From Candidatus Sumerlaeia bacterium (lineage in GTDB: Bacteria; Sumerlaeota; Sumerlaeia; SLMS01; JAHLLQ01), in assembly GCA_019634695.1 (NCBI GenBank), contig JAHCAW010000014.1:1-64000 (forward strand): a stretch of DNA of 64,000 nt, given 5' to 3'. A model generated the notes under the pieces. It was given only the letters and a program-made list of their open reading frames with translations, ran no database searches and was not told the origin of the DNA. How positions within the stretch are numbered: the stretch's first letter is position 1; every line of letters begins with the position of its first letter. Positions 1 through 9,010 of the stretch are shown here, piece after piece. The position numbers were made by a program, and so were the translations under genes.

Positions 1-312
1 GACCGCGCCGGCATCGACGACCTCATCGAGCGCCTGACCGCCGCACTCAGGGACCTCACCAAGCTCCTCGAGCGTCACCTCGAACCCGAGAAGCCCGGCG
101 TTGCTTTCGCCACCATCGATCGCTCGCAGGTCTCCGACGATCTGCCCGAGTACGCTCTCGGCGATCTGGCCGACCGCGAACCGGTCGAGGACGCCAACGT
201 CACCGGCAACTACGAGGGCAGCCCGATTCAGGTGAAGGCGGCGGACCTGTACGAGTACGACGAGTTCGCCACCCATGCCCCGCGACGCGAAGGAGACACC
301 AAGGGTGATTGA
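1..312 (+). CDS. C-terminal fragment of an unidentified catabolic-operon protein
   Basis: The reading frame is open from the first base of the window and stops at TGA 310-312, giving about 103 residues of C-terminus; the start lies outside. The fragment begins with an amphipathic helix (IERLTAALRDLTKLL) and ends in a charged, acidic tail. I do not recognise the family. Its stop overlaps the GTG start of the CoA-transferase subunit A gene by 8 bp, so it is almost certainly the upstream member of the same operon and probably acts in the same amino-acid or keto-acid catabolic route. Nothing in the visible part fixes the reaction. Confidence 0.6.
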   Translation, partial: DRAGIDDLIERLTAALRDLTKLLERHLEPEKPGVAFATIDRSQVSDDLPEYALGDLADREPVEDANVTGNYEGSPIQVKAADLYEYDEFATHAPRREGDTKGD

Positions 313-1009
313 TCGCGTTGCCGACCTCGAGACCGTCGTCCGCGCCACGATCCGCAGCGGTCAGACGGTGCTGGTTGCCGGCTTCGGCCGCGGCGGGACT
401 CCCTTCACGATCCTCGAGTTCCTCGCGGAACACTGTCACGACCTGCGCGACCTGACCATTGTGAAAAACGACGCGAACGAACCCGGGCTCGGCGTCGGCA
501 TGCTGCTGCGCCGCGGGATGGTCCGCAGAGTCGTCTCGACGCACATCGGCCTGAATCCCGAGGCCATCGGCATGATGAACCGCGGCGAGCTCGAGGTCGA
601 GTTCGTTCCGCAGGGCATTTTCGCCGAGCGGCTGCGCGCGGCCGGTGCCGGCCTGCCCGCCTTTCTGACGGACATCGGCCTCGATACGCTCGTCGCCAAC
701 GGCAAGCCCACCGTCGAACTCGACGGCCGCACGTTGCTCGTCGAGCGCGCGCTCGGTGGCGACGTAGCCCTGCTGAGTGCCGATCGCGCCGACCGCGCCG
801 GCAACTGCTGGTGGCGCGGCTCGAATCGCAACATGAGCATCGTCATGGGCACCGCCGCGCCGCGTGTTCTCGTCGAGGCCAAGGAAATCCTGCCCGTCGG
901 GGCCCTCGAACCCGAGAGCGTGCACCTGCCCGGCGTCTTCGTCCATGCCGTCGTGCAGGCCCAGCCCCGCAAGCACATGATGCCGCAGGCTGAAACCGCC
1001 CAGAGTTGA
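305..1009 (+). CDS. CoA-transferase subunit A (3-oxoacid/glutaconate type)
   Basis: This is the alpha subunit of a two-subunit class I CoA-transferase, which moves CoA between a 3-oxo or short-chain acid and acetate or succinate. The N-terminus carries the glycine-rich GFGRGGTPF segment (about residues 26-34), and NCWWRGSNRN near residue 180 fits the family. I chose GTG 305 because AAGGAGA at 290-296 lies 8 bp upstream; ATG 275 is also in frame but lacks such a site. The length (234 aa) matches AtoD-like subunits. The partner subunit follows 22 bp downstream. The substrate cannot be fixed; acetoacetate or a 3-keto-amino acid is plausible given the downstream thiolase. Confidence 0.85.
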   Translation: MIDRVADLETVVRATIRSGQTVLVAGFGRGGTPFTILEFLAEHCHDLRDLTIVKNDANEPGLGVGMLLRRGMVRRVVSTHIGLNPEAIGMMNRGELEVEFVPQGIFAERLRAAGAGLPAFLTDIGLDTLVANGKPTVELDGRTLLVERALGGDVALLSADRADRAGNCWWRGSNRNMSIVMGTAAPRVLVEAKEILPVGALEPESVHLPGVFVHAVVQAQPRKHMMPQAETAQS

Positions 1010-1031
1010 ACCCGCCCATCCGGAGGCCGAT

Positions 1032-1688
1032 GTGAACGAGCAGGAACGCACGATCGTCGAGCGCTGCGCCCGCGAACTCCGCCCCGGCATGGTTGTCAAT
1101 CTCGGCATCGGCTTGCCGACGCTGGTGCCCTCGGTGCTGCCAAAGGACTCGGGGGTCGTGTTCCACTCCGAGAACGGCTTCGTCGGCATGGGCGCCCCGG
1201 TACCCGGCGGCACGCCCGACAACGACGTGATCGATGCCGGCGGGCGCGCATGCACGCTGCTGCCCGGCGCCGCCTGCTTCGACAGCTCGCTCTCCTTCGC
1301 CCTCGTGCGCGGTGGTCACCTCGACCTCGCCGTGCTCGGCGCCTTCGAGGTTGGCATCAATGGCGACCTCGCCAACTGGATCATCCCGGGCAAGTCCGCC
1401 CCCGGCATCGGCGGCGGAATGGAACTCGCCCAGAAGGCCCGGCGCGTCATCGTGCTCAGCCGCCACCTCGACAAGAACGGTCGCGGCAAGCTCGTCGCCC
1501 GGTGCACGCTGCCGCTCACCGCGCCCTGCTGCGTCGATACGCTCATCACCGAGCGTGCCCTCTTCCGCCTGCGCAACGGCCGCATGACGCTCACCTCGAT
1601 TCATCCGGACCACACGCGCGAGTCCGTCTTCGAGGGCCTCGACGGCGTCGTTGATGTTGCGGACCCGCTCGAGCCGTGGGACGCCTGA
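1032..1688 (+). CDS. CoA-transferase subunit B (3-oxoacid type)
   Basis: This is the beta subunit, which carries the catalytic glutamate. The SENG motif at residues 46-49 is the family signature, and its Glu47 forms the glutamyl-CoA thioester in characterised relatives. GIGLPT (about 25-30) and the later GGGMELA and NGRGKLV segments agree with AtoA/ScoB proteins; 218 aa is the normal length. The start is GTG 1032 with GGAGG at 1022-1026. It sits between subunit A and the M20 hydrolase gene in the same operon, so the two subunits are expected to be made together as a heteromer. Confidence 0.88.
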   Translation: MNEQERTIVERCARELRPGMVVNLGIGLPTLVPSVLPKDSGVVFHSENGFVGMGAPVPGGTPDNDVIDAGGRACTLLPGAACFDSSLSFALVRGGHLDLAVLGAFEVGINGDLANWIIPGKSAPGIGGGMELAQKARRVIVLSRHLDKNGRGKLVARCTLPLTAPCCVDTLITERALFRLRNGRMTLTSIHPDHTRESVFEGLDGVVDVADPLEPWDA

Positions 1689-1708
1689 ACCCAGCACGGA
1701 GGTTCCCC

Positions 1709-3022
1709 ATGCCCCTCGACCAGTCGCTCGTCGCCCAGGCCATCGCCGACCGCCGCCAGTGGGCCATCGACACGTTGGCCTGGTGGGTGCGCCACGCCAG
1801 CGTCCTCGGCCAGGAGGAACCCGCCCAGTCCTACATCGCCGGCGTCTACGAGGACCTTGGCTTCAGCACGCGCCTCGAGGCGGTGGACCCCGAGGAACTG
1901 CGCGACATGCCGGGCTTCAGTCCGGTCGATTGGTCCTACGAGGGTCGGCCCAACGTCGTCGGGGTGCACGATCCCGGCCGCAACCTCGGCCGCACGCTGA
2001 TCTTCAACGGCCACGTCGATGTCGTTAGCCCCGAGCCGGTGCGGCTGTGGTCCTCGCCGCCGTTCGAGCCGCGCGTCGTCGAGAACGAGGAGGACGGCGA
2101 GAGCTGGATGTACGGCCGCGGCGCCGGCGACATGAAGGGCGGCTCGATGTGCTTCCTGTGGGCGTTGGCCGCCCTGCGCGATCTGGGCTTCGAGCCCGCT
2201 TCGCGCGTCGAGCTCCAGTCGCCCATCGAAGAGGAGTGCACCGGCAACGGCGCGTTGGCCCTGTGCATGAACGGCGAGGCCGCCGATGCCTGCCTGATTC
2301 CCGAGCCCTTCAACGAAACGATCCTGCGCCGTCAGGTCGGCGTGCTCTGGTTTCAGGTGCGCGTGCTGGGGAAGACGACGCACGTGCTCGGCGCCGGCCG
2401 CGGCGTCAACGCGATCGAGAAGTCGTGGGTCTTCATCCAGGCGCTGCGTCGCCTCGAGGAGGAGATCAACCAACCGGAGAACATCCCCGACGGCTACAAG
2501 GGCATCGCACATCCGATCAACCTGAACGTGGGCATCATCCAGGGGGGCGACTGGGCCAGCACGGTTGCCGGCGAGTGCGTCACGCGCTTTCGCCTCGGCC
2601 TCTTTCCGGGCGAGCGCATCTCCGACCTGCAAGCGCGCATCGAGAAGTGCGTCGCCGACGCGGCCGCCGACGACCCGTGGCTGCGCGAGTTTCCGCCCAC
2701 GGTCGAGTACGTCGGCTTCCAGGCCGAGGGCTGCGAGTTCGACATGGACTCCGACTTCGCGCGCACGCTCAAGCGCACCCATCGCCAGTGGCGGGGGAGC
2801 GAACCCGAGGAACTGATCGCCACGTGCACGACCGATGTGCGCTTCTTCAACCTGTATCGCGGAGTGCCCGCCACCTGCTACGGCCCGAAGGCCCGCAACA
2901 TCCATGGCGTGGACGAGAAGGTCAGTCTGGACTCCATGCAGCGCGTCGCCGAGGTGCTCGCCTCCTTCATCGACGCCTGGTGCGGCGTGCAGGCAATCCC
3001 GCAGACCGAACCGGAACAGTGA
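1709..3022 (+). CDS. M20 family metallohydrolase (ArgE/DapE/YgeY-like)
   Basis: This is a cytosolic zinc deacylase or dipeptidase of about 437 aa. The metal-ligand pattern is complete: HVD (about His102, Asp104), the GRGAGDMKGG segment with Asp near 141, the EEE catalytic/ligand cluster near 174-176, and IPEP near 212. The overall pattern is closest to the YgeY-like branch, which is linked to amino-acid catabolism in other bacteria. ATG 1709 is chosen because CGGAGG lies about 7 bp upstream; an in-frame start at 1676 would overlap the previous gene. It probably releases an amino or keto acid for the CoA-transferase, thiolase and aminotransferase encoded around it. The exact substrate is unknown. 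Confidence 0.82.
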   Translation: MPLDQSLVAQAIADRRQWAIDTLAWWVRHASVLGQEEPAQSYIAGVYEDLGFSTRLEAVDPEELRDMPGFSPVDWSYEGRPNVVGVHDPGRNLGRTLIFNGHVDVVSPEPVRLWSSPPFEPRVVENEEDGESWMYGRGAGDMKGGSMCFLWALAALRDLGFEPASRVELQSPIEEECTGNGALALCMNGEAADACLIPEPFNETILRRQVGVLWFQVRVLGKTTHVLGAGRGVNAIEKSWVFIQALRRLEEEINQPENIPDGYKGIAHPINLNVGIIQGGDWASTVAGECVTRFRLGLFPGERISDLQARIEKCVADAAADDPWLREFPPTVEYVGFQAEGCEFDMDSDFARTLKRTHRQWRGSEPEELIATCTTDVRFFNLYRGVPATCYGPKARNIHGVDEKVSLDSMQRVAEVLASFIDAWCGVQAIPQTEPEQ

Positions 3023-3034
3023 GAGGATGACACG

Positions 3035-4258
3035 ATGAAGTTGTCGCAGCCCGTGGCCCTGGTGGGCCTGTGCCGGACGCCGATCGGGAAGGTGGCCGGG
3101 ATGCTTGCCCCGGTCGAGCCGCACGCCCTTCAGGCGCACCTCTTCCGCGCCGCGCGTCGGCGTGCCCTCGATGCCGGCATGCCCGAGGCGGCGCTCGTGC
3201 CCGACGAGGTCATCGTCGGCAACCTGCGCAACTCGGTCGGCAACATCGCGCGCGTCGCGGCGCTCGATGCCGGTCTGCCCGAGTCCGTGCCCGCCATCAC
3301 GGTGGACCGCCAGTGCGCGTCGAGCATGGAGGCGTTAGCGTTGGCGGCCGGCAAGATCGCCGCCGGCCTCGCCGACGTTCTGCTCGTCGGCGGCGTCGAG
3401 AGCGCCTCGCAGGCTCCGTGGCTCTACGCCAAGACCCCGCGACCCTACGCCTACGCCGAGCCCCGACCCTTCACCGTCCGCATGGCCGCGCCTCCCGCGC
3501 ACGACCTGCCGATGGGCGAGACCGCCGAGCTGCTCGCCGACGAGCACGCCATCTCGCGTGCCGACATGGACGCCTTCGCTCTCGACAGCCATCGCAAGGC
3601 CGCCGCGGCAGCCGACTCCGGCGCCTTCTCCCTCGAAATCGAGTCGCTCCCGAATCCAACTCCCAAGGCCAGCCCTGCCGTGCTCGATCGCGACGAGTGC
3701 ATCCGCGCCGACACCAGCGCCGCCGCCCTGGCCAAACTGCGCCCCGCGTTCCGCGCGGACGGTCGCGTCACGGCGGGCAACAGCTCGCCGATCAACGACG
3801 GCGCGGCGGCCGCCTGGGTGCTCTCGCCCGAGGCCGCTCGCCGCCACGGCATCGCGATCGGCGCACCGGGCACCGCCTGGATCACCGGCGTCGCCACCGT
3901 TGGCCTCGACCCGCGCCGGATGGGTCTGGGGCCGGCACTGGCGATTCCGCGCCTGCTCGCCGCGCACGGCCTGCGGTCCGCGGACATCGATCTGTTCGAG
4001 ATCAACGAAGCCTTCGCCGCGCAGGTGCTCGCCTGCCTGGCGCGGCTGGAGGCCGACGGCTGCGCCCTGCCGCCCGAGCGTCTGAATGTCCACGGCGGCG
4101 CCATTGCCCTTGGGCATCCGCTCGGGGCCACGGGGCTGCGGCTGGTGGTGACGCTGGCGCACGCGCTGGCCGCCCGGGGGCTGCGCCGCGGCGTCGCTTC
4201 CCTGTGCGTCGGCGGCGGCCAGGGGATGGCCGTCCTCGTCGAACGCACGCCTGCCTGA
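3035..4258 (+). CDS. Thiolase (acetyl-CoA acetyltransferase family)
   Basis: This enzyme condenses or cleaves 3-ketoacyl-CoA. The nucleophile is Cys94 in QCASS, followed by NEAFAAQ near 335, the GGAIALGHPLGATG loop with His361, and the second catalytic cysteine (Cys391) in CVGGGQG. All four conserved thiolase blocks are present, and 407 aa is slightly longer than the typical 390-400. ATG 3035 follows GAGAGGA at 3021-3027, 12 bp after the M20 stop. With the CoA-transferase pair it would form a route from a 3-oxoacid through 3-oxoacyl-CoA to acetyl-CoA plus a shortened acyl-CoA. The chain or side group of the substrate is not visible from sequence. Confidence 0.88.
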   Translation: MKLSQPVALVGLCRTPIGKVAGMLAPVEPHALQAHLFRAARRRALDAGMPEAALVPDEVIVGNLRNSVGNIARVAALDAGLPESVPAITVDRQCASSMEALALAAGKIAAGLADVLLVGGVESASQAPWLYAKTPRPYAYAEPRPFTVRMAAPPAHDLPMGETAELLADEHAISRADMDAFALDSHRKAAAAADSGAFSLEIESLPNPTPKASPAVLDRDECIRADTSAAALAKLRPAFRADGRVTAGNSSPINDGAAAAWVLSPEAARRHGIAIGAPGTAWITGVATVGLDPRRMGLGPALAIPRLLAAHGLRSADIDLFEINEAFAAQVLACLARLEADGCALPPERLNVHGGAIALGHPLGATGLRLVVTLAHALAARGLRRGVASLCVGGGQGMAVLVERTPA

Positions 4259-4337
4259 CGTTTCCGCCGTTGCGCCGCCGGCCCGCCCGCGCGCACCATC
4301 CCGCCCCTGATCGCACGCCAAGGGAGTTTCTCGTCCG

Positions 4338-5639
4338 ATGACCACCGCCACACAGACCAATGCCGACCTGCTCCAGCGCCGCCAGCAGGCCATTCCCCGG
4401 GGACCGTTCAACGTCGCCCCCATCTTTGCCGACAAGGCCCGCGGCGCACTGCTGTGGGACGTCGAAGGCAAGGAGTACATCGACTTCTGCGGAGGCATCG
4501 GCGTCCTCAACGTCGGCCACAATCACCCCCGCGTCGTCGAGGCCATCAAGGCCCAGGCGGACCGCTTCATCCACACCTGCTTCCACGTTGCCATGTACGA
4601 GGAGTACGTGCGACTGGCCGAGCGCCTCAACGAACTGGCGCCCATCGCCGGCGCCCGCAAGACAGCCTTCTTCAATAGCGGCGCCGAGGCCGGCGAGAAT
4701 GCCGTCAAGATCAGCCGCGCCTTCACGAAGCGCACCGGCGTCGTCGCTTTCGAGCGCGGCTTCCACGGCCGCACGCTGCTCGGCATGACGCTCACCGGCA
4801 AGGTGAAGCCCTACGCCGCCGGCTTCGGGCCCTTCGCCCCGGACGTCTACCACCTGCCCTACGAGCCCTTCTTCACGCTGCCCGGCGAGCGCTCCGACGC
4901 CGACGTCGAGCGCGCCTGCAACGAGGCACTCGAGCACCTGTTCGCCTACCATGTGGATGCCGAGAACACGGCCTGCGTGATCGTCGAGCCCGTGCTGGGC
5001 GAGGGCGGCTTCCTGCCACTACACTGCGTGGCCATGCGCGTGCTGCGCGACACCTGCACGAAGCACGGCATCGTCTTCGTCAGCGATGAGGTGCAGACCG
5101 GATTCGGGCGTTGCGGGGCGCTATTCGCCTGCCAGCGCTACGACATCCAGCCGGACATGATCGCGATGGCCAAGTCGCTCGGCGGCGGCACGGTGCTCAG
5201 CGGCGTGACGGCCCGGGCCGACATCATGGACGCCCCGCAGGTCGGCGGCATTGGCGGCACCTACGGCGGCAACCCGCTGTCGTGCGCCGCGGCCAACGCC
5301 GTGCTCGACATCATGGCCGACGAGGACCTTCCCGGGCGTGCCCGCGCGATCGGGGAGAAGGTGATGGCCGCCATGAAGACCTGGGAGTCCCGCCATGCCC
5401 ACGTCCGCCGCGCCCGGGGCCTCGGCGCCATGTGCGCGATCGAGATCGTGGACCCGGCCACCGGCAAGCCCGACGCCGCCCGCGCCGGGGTGGTCTGCCG
5501 CAAGGCCCTCGAGGGGGGGCTGCTGCTGATGACCGCCAGCGGCAACGTTCTGCGGACGCTGATGCCGCTGGTCATCACGGACGCCCAGCTTGATCGCGCC
5601 TTGGGCATATTCGGCAACGCCGTCGAGGCAGCCGGCTGA
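4338..5639 (+). CDS. Class III PLP aminotransferase, GABA-transaminase-like
   Basis: This is a fold-type I PLP enzyme that moves an omega-amino group to 2-oxoglutarate or pyruvate. The motifs visible are FNSGAEAGENAVK (about 112-124), GFHGRT (141-146), SDEVQTGFGR (249-258, Asp250 facing the PLP nitrogen) and the Schiff-base Lys279 in AMAKSLGGG. The length of 433 aa and the N-terminus resemble 4-aminobutyrate transaminase (GabT). ATG 4338 follows AGGGAG at 4321-4326. It is last in the catabolic operon and is followed by a strong terminator. Beta-alanine, 5-aminovalerate or 3-aminobutyrate are alternative substrates. Confidence 0.85.
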   Translation: MTTATQTNADLLQRRQQAIPRGPFNVAPIFADKARGALLWDVEGKEYIDFCGGIGVLNVGHNHPRVVEAIKAQADRFIHTCFHVAMYEEYVRLAERLNELAPIAGARKTAFFNSGAEAGENAVKISRAFTKRTGVVAFERGFHGRTLLGMTLTGKVKPYAAGFGPFAPDVYHLPYEPFFTLPGERSDADVERACNEALEHLFAYHVDAENTACVIVEPVLGEGGFLPLHCVAMRVLRDTCTKHGIVFVSDEVQTGFGRCGALFACQRYDIQPDMIAMAKSLGGGTVLSGVTARADIMDAPQVGGIGGTYGGNPLSCAAANAVLDIMADEDLPGRARAIGEKVMAAMKTWESRHAHVRRARGLGAMCAIEIVDPATGKPDAARAGVVCRKALEGGLLLMTASGNVLRTLMPLVITDAQLDRALGIFGNAVEAAG

Positions 5640-5718
5640 CGAACAAACCGGGAACCTGACCGGCCGGGTCGCTTGTCTGAATGGACGCGGTCGGGGAACC
5701 GCAGGGGTCAAGAAATCA

Positions 5719-5759
5719 GGGGGAGACGCGCGATTGCCACCGCGCGGCCCCCTTTTTTT
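5719..5759 (+). terminator. Rho-independent terminator after the catabolic operon
   Basis: The outer arm GGGGG (5719-5723) pairs with CCCCC (5748-5752), and the inner arm CGCGCG (5727-5732) pairs with CGCGCG (5741-5746). The hairpin is followed by seven T residues (5753-5759). It lies 80 bp after the aminotransferase stop and ends that operon. Confidence 0.85.
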
Positions 5760-5811
5760 CTTGGCTTCATCCCCGGCATGTGGCCGAAACTGGAGACGAT
5801 AATTCACAAGG

Positions 5812-7569
5812 ATGGCTGACATCATGACGATACTTGGACGTTTTTTGCATTGGACGGCCAGTGCCTTGTGCACCGGAGCCTTGGTGCTTGCCACGACGGC
5901 CGCCCAAGCCCAGCAGACCCCCTTCTCCGTTCCCGAGGGCGTTGGGACCATCGATATTCCCGACATCGGCCCCATGCCCAAGGAGATCATCTGGAACGCC
6001 GACGGCGCCCGGATGGTGCTTATTCCGGGCGGCGAGTATCGCATCGGGCTCAACAACCCGGCCGAACGGGGGTTCACCCGCTACGAGGGACCCGAGGTCG
6101 TCGTCCGCGTGGGGGCGTACTACATTGACAAGTTTGAGGTTAACTACCAGCAGTACATGAGCATCGCGGACGCCGCGGGCCTCAACAAGCCCCGCACTAC
6201 GCTGAATCCAACCCTGCTGTCCGAGAACCATCCGATCATCGCCGTCTCGCACGACAGCGCCGCCCAGTACGCCCGCGTCATGCGCAAGGAACTGCCCACC
6301 GAGGTCGAGTGGGAAGTCGCCGCCCGCGGGCCCGACGCCTTCATCTATCCGTGGGGCAACGAGGCGCGACCCGGCGCGGCCGTCCTGGCCATGGGGGCCC
6401 GCGGCGTTACCCGTCCCGTCGGCTCCAACCCCGACGACGTCTCCCCCTTCGGTGTCCATGACATGGCCGGCAACGTGGCCGAATGGTGCGCTGACATGTA
6501 CCAGCGGGACTTCTACGTCCAGGTGGCCGACAAGACCAACCCGGTGATTTCCGAGGGCAGCGAGACCCGCGCAGTCCGCGGCGGCGACTACTACAACAAT
6601 ACCGACGGTCGGGCCACCATCCGGACCGGATGCGTCTCGACTCACACCCGCGACGAAATCGGCTTCCGCACCGTCTTCCGGCTGCGTCCGGCCCCCAAGG
6701 CCACCCCGACGCCGACACCGCCCCCGCCCCGCCCCACGCCCACCCCGCGGCCCGAGGAAGTCTTCCTCGAGATGAAGGACTCGCTGCTCCAGTACTTCGT
6801 CGATCCGACCGTCGAGCTGCCCGAGCCGATCGCCGGGCCCTTCGCCCAGACCCGTCCCGTGCCGTTCCTGAACATGAGCCCGCTGGACCTCAAGATCGGC
6901 TTCCTCGATCCCTCGACGCGTCGTCTGCTGCGCCAGTTCCCCTCGCCGCTCGCCGGCGGCCGCTACCACCAGCTCAACGTCCCGCGCGACGTCGCCGTCC
7001 TTGCGCTGGCCTACGCCGACCACGGCACCTTCAAGGAGCTGGTCAACCTCGGCCCCGTCAACACCCGCAGCAATCCGTTCGTCATCATCCCGCCCCACGC
7101 CTTCAATCGGGTGACCTACGCCAGCGGCAGGGTCATGGAACCGGGCCCGGGAGTCGAAAGCGAGCAGCACTACGGCCCGACCTTCACCCCGCCCAACAAT
7201 CAGTTCCTGATCCACAACAGCACCGACCTGCCCGTCGAGATCAAGGTGCGCCGCGGCAACCGGGTCCTGGTGACCCAGCTCGTCGAGCCCAACGAGTCCT
7301 TCGTCGTGGACAACCTGCGACCCGGCGAGAACGAGTTGTGGGCCTCCTACGTCGGCGCCACCGACGACAAGACCAGCAACTCGATCCAGTTCCGCAACGA
7401 CGCCGCGGCCGACTTCCGCATCTTCACGATGCGGCAGGGAGCCGAGGAAGGGACTTCGGTCCATGTCGTCACGCGCCGCGTCCCGCTGATCGCCATCCGC
7501 CAGCATGACCTGCGCGTGGCCGGGACTCAGCGCGACGCCTACGTTGTCGGCGAGCGCCGGACGCGCTAG
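5812..7569 (+). CDS. Secreted SUMF1/formylglycine-generating-enzyme-fold protein
   Basis: The protein starts with a Sec signal peptide: a hydrophobic stretch over about residues 12-33 ending TTAAQAQQ. Residues about 64-300 form a SUMF1-like domain (VLIPGGEYRIG, LPTEVEWEVAARG, YPWGNE, DMAGNVAEWCAD, RAVRGGDYYN, GFRTV), the fold of formylglycine-generating enzymes and many non-enzymatic relatives. A Pro/Thr linker (about 305-325) joins it to a further domain of about 250 aa that I do not recognise. ATG 5824 is an alternative start with AAGGA 11 bp upstream. Strong terminators on both sides make it a single-gene unit. Its task in the envelope is unknown, and sulfatase activation is not supported because no sulfatase is seen nearby. 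Confidence 0.75.
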   Translation: MADIMTILGRFLHWTASALCTGALVLATTAAQAQQTPFSVPEGVGTIDIPDIGPMPKEIIWNADGARMVLIPGGEYRIGLNNPAERGFTRYEGPEVVVRVGAYYIDKFEVNYQQYMSIADAAGLNKPRTTLNPTLLSENHPIIAVSHDSAAQYARVMRKELPTEVEWEVAARGPDAFIYPWGNEARPGAAVLAMGARGVTRPVGSNPDDVSPFGVHDMAGNVAEWCADMYQRDFYVQVADKTNPVISEGSETRAVRGGDYYNNTDGRATIRTGCVSTHTRDEIGFRTVFRLRPAPKATPTPTPPPPRPTPTPRPEEVFLEMKDSLLQYFVDPTVELPEPIAGPFAQTRPVPFLNMSPLDLKIGFLDPSTRRLLRQFPSPLAGGRYHQLNVPRDVAVLALAYADHGTFKELVNLGPVNTRSNPFVIIPPHAFNRVTYASGRVMEPGPGVESEQHYGPTFTPPNNQFLIHNSTDLPVEIKVRRGNRVLVTQLVEPNESFVVDNLRPGENELWASYVGATDDKTSNSIQFRNDAAADFRIFTMRQGAEEGTSVHVVTRRVPLIAIRQHDLRVAGTQRDAYVVGERRTR

Positions 7570-7577
7570 AGAAGACC

Positions 7578-7612
7578 ATTGCCCTCCCGCCAACCGGGAG
7601 GGCAATTTCCTT
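7578..7612 (+). terminator. Rho-independent terminator after the SUMF1-like gene
   Basis: The perfect 12-bp stem ATTGCCCTCCCG (7578-7589) pairs with CGGGAGGGCAAT (7595-7606) around a 5-nt loop and is followed by a pyrimidine/T-rich stretch. It starts 9 bp after the stop of the SUMF1-like gene. Confidence 0.8.
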
Positions 7613-7662
7613 CGCCGTCGAGTCTTGTCGTACCCGCACGCCGTACCGAACGGAGAGCCTTG

Positions 7663-8763
7663 ATGAGCCAGTTGAAGGACCAAGTCCTCGACGCTCTTAG
7701 AACCGTGCAGGATCCCGACCTGAAGCGGGATCTCGTCAGCCTCAACATGGTCAAGACGGTGGAAGTCGATGGTCAGGGCAACGTCCGCGTCGTCGTCGAG
7801 CTGACCACCCCCGCCTGCCCCCTCAAGAAGAAGATCGAGGACGATTGCCGCGCGGCCATCGCCCGTGTGCCGGGCGTCGCCAACATCGTCGTGGAAATGG
7901 GCGCGCGCGTCACCACGTCGGCCGCGCCCGAGGGCAAGAACCGCCTTCCCGGCGTGAAGAACATCCTCGCCGTCGGTTCCGGCAAGGGTGGCGTCGGCAA
8001 GTCCACCACCGCCACGAATATCAGCGTGGCGCTGAAGGAACTCGGCGCTCAGGTCGCCCTGCTCGATGCCGACATTTACGGCCCCAACATCCCGGGCATG
8101 ATGGGCGTCGCCGGCCGGCCCAAGGTCATCAACAAGCGCATCATCCCGATCGAGTCCAACGGCGTGAAGCTCATGTCGATGGGCTTCCTCGTCAGCGAGG
8201 ACCAACCGGTCGTCTGGCGCGGGCCGATGCTCCATGGCGTCATGAAGCAACTGCTCTTCGATGTCGCCTGGGGCGAGATCGACTATCTGGTGATCGACAC
8301 CCCTCCCGGCACCGGCGACGTGCAGCTCTCGCTGTCGCAGATGGTTCCGGTCAACGGTTCGGTCATCGTCACGACGCCGCAGAACGTCGCCCTGCAGGAC
8401 GTGCGCAAGGGCCTGTCGATGTTCAAGAAGGTCGACATCCCGGTGCTGGGCATCGTCGAGAACATGTCGTACTACTTGTGCCCGGCCTGCGGGCATCGCG
8501 ACGAGGTGTTCGACCACGGCGGCGGCGAGCGCGTGGCCGCCGAACTCGGGCTCGATTTCCTCGGCGGCGTGCCGCTCAACTCCGAAATCCGTCGCTCGAT
8601 GGACGTCGGGCGACCCGTCGCCGGCGTCAAGGGATCGGATTTCTACGCCATCTATCGGGAGATCGCGCAGAAGGTCGCACAGCAGCTTGCCATCCGCAAC
8701 GCGCGCGCGGCGATCGACCTGACGCCCCCGCCGACGACGATGCTCGCCGAGGAAACCACCTGA
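7663..8763 (+). CDS. Mrp/ApbC-type Fe-S cluster carrier ATPase
   Basis: This P-loop ATPase delivers Fe-S clusters to apoproteins in the cytosol. Residues about 1-90 form the MIP18/DUF59 domain common in bacterial Mrp proteins. The deviant Walker A motif GSGKGGVGKST lies at about 105-115, DADIYGPNIPG follows at about 135, and the cluster-binding CPAC is at Cys273/Cys276. The length of 366 aa is normal. ATG 7663 is chosen because CGGAGAG lies 7 bp upstream; the frame extends further 5' but there overlaps the terminator hairpin. The following small membrane-protein gene starts 16 bp later. Confidence 0.9.
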   Translation: MSQLKDQVLDALRTVQDPDLKRDLVSLNMVKTVEVDGQGNVRVVVELTTPACPLKKKIEDDCRAAIARVPGVANIVVEMGARVTTSAAPEGKNRLPGVKNILAVGSGKGGVGKSTTATNISVALKELGAQVALLDADIYGPNIPGMMGVAGRPKVINKRIIPIESNGVKLMSMGFLVSEDQPVVWRGPMLHGVMKQLLFDVAWGEIDYLVIDTPPGTGDVQLSLSQMVPVNGSVIVTTPQNVALQDVRKGLSMFKKVDIPVLGIVENMSYYLCPACGHRDEVFDHGGGERVAAELGLDFLGGVPLNSEIRRSMDVGRPVAGVKGSDFYAIYREIAQKVAQQLAIRNARAAIDLTPPPTTMLAEETT

Positions 8764-8779
8764 TCCGCGGGAGCTCGCC

Positions 8780-9010
8780 GTGACCGGGACCGTTCCAGCC
8801 CCCGCTCCACCCGCAACCGACGGCAACCCCGCCGCGCGCCGCCGTGGCACGGTAATCGCCGTGATCGGGCTCGCCGGCTTCATTCCCGCCCTGCTCGCCG
8901 CCGTCTTTCTGGCCGACTGGCGCTTTCCCGCCGCGCTCGTCATGCTCGCCTTCTGGGTGGTCTGGAAGATTGGCCGCACGATCGTCAAGGTCAGCTCGGG
9001 CGACTCGTAG
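8780..9010 (+). CDS. Small two-helix membrane protein, function unknown
   Basis: This 76-aa protein has a proline- and arginine-rich cytosolic N-terminus (about 1-23) followed by two hydrophobic segments (about 24-43 and 48-65) separated by ADWRFP, so it is probably an inner-membrane hairpin. The start is GTG 8780 with GGGAG at 8769-8773. It lies 16 bp after mrp and is likely co-transcribed with it. I recognise no family. A weak hairpin (GGGTGGC/GCCACCC, about 9013-9056) without a T-run follows. Confidence 0.55.
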   Translation: MTGTVPAPAPPATDGNPAARRRGTVIAVIGLAGFIPALLAAVFLADWRFPAALVMLAFWVVWKIGRTIVKVSSGDS

